From assembly GCA_023455425.1 (NCBI GenBank), contig JAEYCM010000027.1:1-14326 (forward strand): a stretch of 14,326 nucleotides of DNA, written 5' to 3'. Both the position numbers and the translations under genes were made by a program. This document shows positions 13,456 through 14,326 of this stretch, one piece after another. Each line of letters starts with the position of its first letter. Within the stretch, counting starts at the first letter, position 1. This DNA is from Bacillota bacterium (GTDB taxonomy: Bacteria > Bacillota > Clostridia > Christensenellales > CAG-138). The notes below the pieces were generated by a model. The model did no database searches, was not told the DNA's origin, and saw only the letters and a program-made list of their open reading frames with translations.

Positions 13456-13485
13456 GGATTCCTTTTGCGGTCAATTTAAACTGTT

Positions 13486-13518
13486 ATATGGGCCGCGGCT
13501 TTCACTGCGGCCCCATAT
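13486..13518 (+). terminator. Strong hairpin after the amino-acid kinase gene
   Basis: ATATGGGCCGC (13486-13496) pairs with GCGGCCCCATAT (13507-13518), with one bulged base. It lies 30 bases after the stop. No clear T tract follows (TGTCG), so it is an imperfect intrinsic terminator. It shares the 14-mer GGGCCGCGGCTTTC with the hairpin at 13705-13732. Confidence 0.55.
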
Positions 13519-13532
13519 TGTCGATAAACCTT

Positions 13533-13677
13533 GTTCGAGGGCTTTGCCCTCGAACTCCCACCCAAGGAACACATCCCTTGGGAATCCCTTACTCTGCAAA
13601 TGCCCATCTTTGGGCATTTGCAAAATGGGTTCTTAGAGCTGTTACAGCCCTAAACGGGGTTTGGGGCGGCGCCCTAA
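13533..13677 (-). repeat. Dispersed multi-hairpin repeat element, copy 2 (opposite orientation to copy 1)
   Basis: Plus-strand order of hairpins: GTTCGAGGGC-TTT-GCCCTCGAAC (13533-13555); CCCAAGGAA...CCCTTGGG (13561-13582); TGCAAATGCCCA-TCTT-TGGGCATTTGCA (13595-13622); TTAGAGCTG-TTA-CAGCCCTAA (13633-13653); TTGGGGC-GGC-GCCCTAA (13661-13677). Read on the minus strand it has the same hairpin order and linkers as copy 1 at 11546-11697, with compensatory stem changes. Confidence 0.85.
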
Positions 13678-13704
13678 TGTAATCTCTAGCTTTTTTTGAC
13701 AGCC

Positions 13705-13740
13705 TCGGGCCGCGGCTTTCGCCGCGGTCCGATTTTCATT
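13705..13740 (+). terminator. Rho-independent terminator-like hairpin
   Basis: TCGGGCCGCGGC (13705-13716), loop TTTC, GCCGCGGTCCGA (13721-13732): a 12-bp stem with one G-T pair, followed by TTTTCATTT. It faces the plus strand and is the last signal before the iron-uptake gene's promoter; it could end transcripts of the amino-acid kinase gene that pass the first hairpin. Confidence 0.65.
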
Positions 13741-14010
13741 TCACGCCCGTTCACAACTCCAGCATTAGAAAAGCGCCATATAAAACGCTGTTGCTTTGAT
13801 CCTATCGCTGCGTGGTTTCTTAGGCGCTTGCCTGTGGTAACTTCACCCAACAACGCGGCGACGCCGGTCTGTGATGAAAAACCGGCAGGCCCCGTTTTCC
13901 CCATGATATTGGGCCCTTTCACGCAACAATGGATTGCCTATTCAGCGCATCCCCTTTGCTTGGTCTCCAAGGCTTCCCGGCATATATAGTAATCCTATGT
14001 AAACAGTAGG
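13741..14010. other. Intergenic stretch with no recognised gene
   Basis: Open frames exist on both strands (plus to 13989, minus from 13922) but neither has a ribosome site or protein-like composition, and both run through the terminator hairpin. A GCCGGT/ACCGGC hairpin lies near 13863-13884. I see no riboswitch or RNA gene that I can name. Confidence 0.4.
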
Positions 14011-14014
14011 GTCC

Positions 14015-14044
14015 TTGACAAAAGCGGGGCGCAGATGATACCTT
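14015..14044 (+). promoter_or_regulatory. Promoter of the iron-uptake-type lipoprotein gene
   Basis: Perfect -35 TTGACA (14015-14020), 18-base spacer ending in TGA, and a poor -10 TACCTT (14039-14044), giving an extended -10 (TG-n). The start of transcription would fall near 14051, at the left edge of the palindrome. Confidence 0.55.
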
Positions 14045-14050
14045 AACCAC

Positions 14051-14070
14051 TGGTTAGAGTACTCTAACCA
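14051..14070. promoter_or_regulatory. 20-bp perfect palindrome, candidate repressor operator
   Basis: TGGTTAGAGT/ACTCTAACCA is a perfect 20-bp dyad. A third half-site, TAACCA (14044-14049), just upstream makes a second, overlapping dyad TAACCA-C-TGGTTA. Position at the predicted transcription start fits a repressor site. Half-site GGTTAG resembles DtxR/IdeR-type boxes but with wider spacing; the AGAGT-ACTCT centre resembles MerR-type operators. Confidence 0.6.
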
Positions 14071-14099
14071 AATAGCGTTACAACAAAAGGAGTTACACT

Positions 14100-14326
14100 G
14101 TGAAGCTTAAAAAACTGATAGGTTTTGTTTTGGTCCTTGCCCTGCTTTCCTCTCTGGCAGCATGCGCCGCCCCTTCCGCGACGCCCTCGGAACCGGAAGC
14201 CACCCCCGCCGCCGCGGAAGCAACGCCAGCACCCGAAGCAACAGCAGAAGCGTCCGTTGAGGCCACGGAATACCCCATTACCATCAAGCATGCGTTTGGG
14301 GAAACCGTGCTTACGGAAAAGCCGGA
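14100..14326 (+). CDS. Iron/siderophore-type ABC transporter substrate-binding lipoprotein, N-terminal part
   Basis: 75 full codons are visible; the gene runs off the window end. It starts with GTG at 14100, with AAGGAG ending 7 bases upstream; no ATG is available. The N-terminus KLKKLIGFVLVLALLSSLAAC is a lipoprotein signal with the lipidated cysteine at residue 22. A Pro/Ala/Glu/Thr-rich spacer (about 25-57, with repeated EAT units) leads to YPITIKHAFGETVLTEKPE. This is the usual opening of FecB/FhuD-type binding proteins for ferric siderophores and related iron compounds. It would capture the ligand outside the membrane for an ABC permease probably encoded beyond 14326. Promoter and palindromic operator lie directly upstream, so regulation by metal or ligand is likely. 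Confidence 0.85.
   Translation, partial: MKLKKLIGFVLVLALLSSLAACAAPSATPSEPEATPAAAEATPAPEATAEASVEATEYPITIKHAFGETVLTEKP

Noticed and set aside
13686..13989. Overlapping open frames on both strands
   Set aside because: Both run through the terminator hairpin, lack ribosome sites and resemble no protein family.

Overview
The window looks like a chromosomal segment of a Gram-positive, anaerobe-type Bacillota (Clostridia-like) genome. The basis is consensus Shine-Dalgarno sequences, sigma-A-like promoters, three lipoprotein signal peptides, a B12-dependent class II ribonucleotide reductase with tandem NrdR boxes, and a group II ECF transporter module linked to truA. Most of the window is GC-rich; the first ~1.6 kb is clearly more AT-rich. 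A Christensenellales-like gut anaerobe would fit, but the genus cannot be fixed from this sequence.

Layout. Positions 1-3400 (minus strand): a partial lipoprotein, a second lipoprotein with a DxNxDGxxD loop, a 639-residue cell-wall hydrolase (three peptidoglycan-binding-like repeats, coiled coil, GH19-type domain) and a small helical protein that starts the run. A LexA-like box lies just upstream of that small gene. Positions 3580-5831: a cysteine-rich Cas2/SinR-like small protein (minus), a helical protein of unknown function (plus), a YjdF/DUF2238-like membrane protein (minus) and a GNAT acetyltransferase (minus). Positions 5920-8350: nrdJ (minus) with its terminator, promoter and two NrdR boxes. 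Positions 8350-8586: a divergent intergenic region with a 12-bp inverted repeat and nested hairpins. Positions 8587-11528 (plus): ecfA1-ecfA2-ecfT and a short membrane-anchored protein, the last three joined by ATGA overlaps. Then come truA (11810-12577) and a ProB-like amino-acid kinase (12628-13455). Positions 13456-14099 are non-coding. The window ends in the start of an iron/siderophore-type substrate-binding lipoprotein (GTG start at 14100), preceded by a promoter and a 20-bp palindrome.

How the genes work together. EcfA1/A2/T form the energising module of a vitamin/metal ECF transporter; no S component is present here. NrdJ makes deoxynucleotides using adenosylcobalamin and is probably repressed by NrdR (gene outside the window). 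The last gene probably begins an iron-uptake operon. The wall hydrolase and the small gene upstream look like a lysis or phage-derived unit.

Most interesting: (1) two diverged copies, in opposite orientation, of a ~130-bp element made of five consecutive hairpins with compensatory stem changes, at 11546-11697 and 13533-13677; (2) a structured inverted repeat against the nrdJ promoter; (3) the switch histidine of EcfA1 replaced by glutamine; (4) a base-composition break exactly at the catalytic-domain boundary of the wall hydrolase; (5) the palindromic operator in front of the iron-uptake-type lipoprotein.
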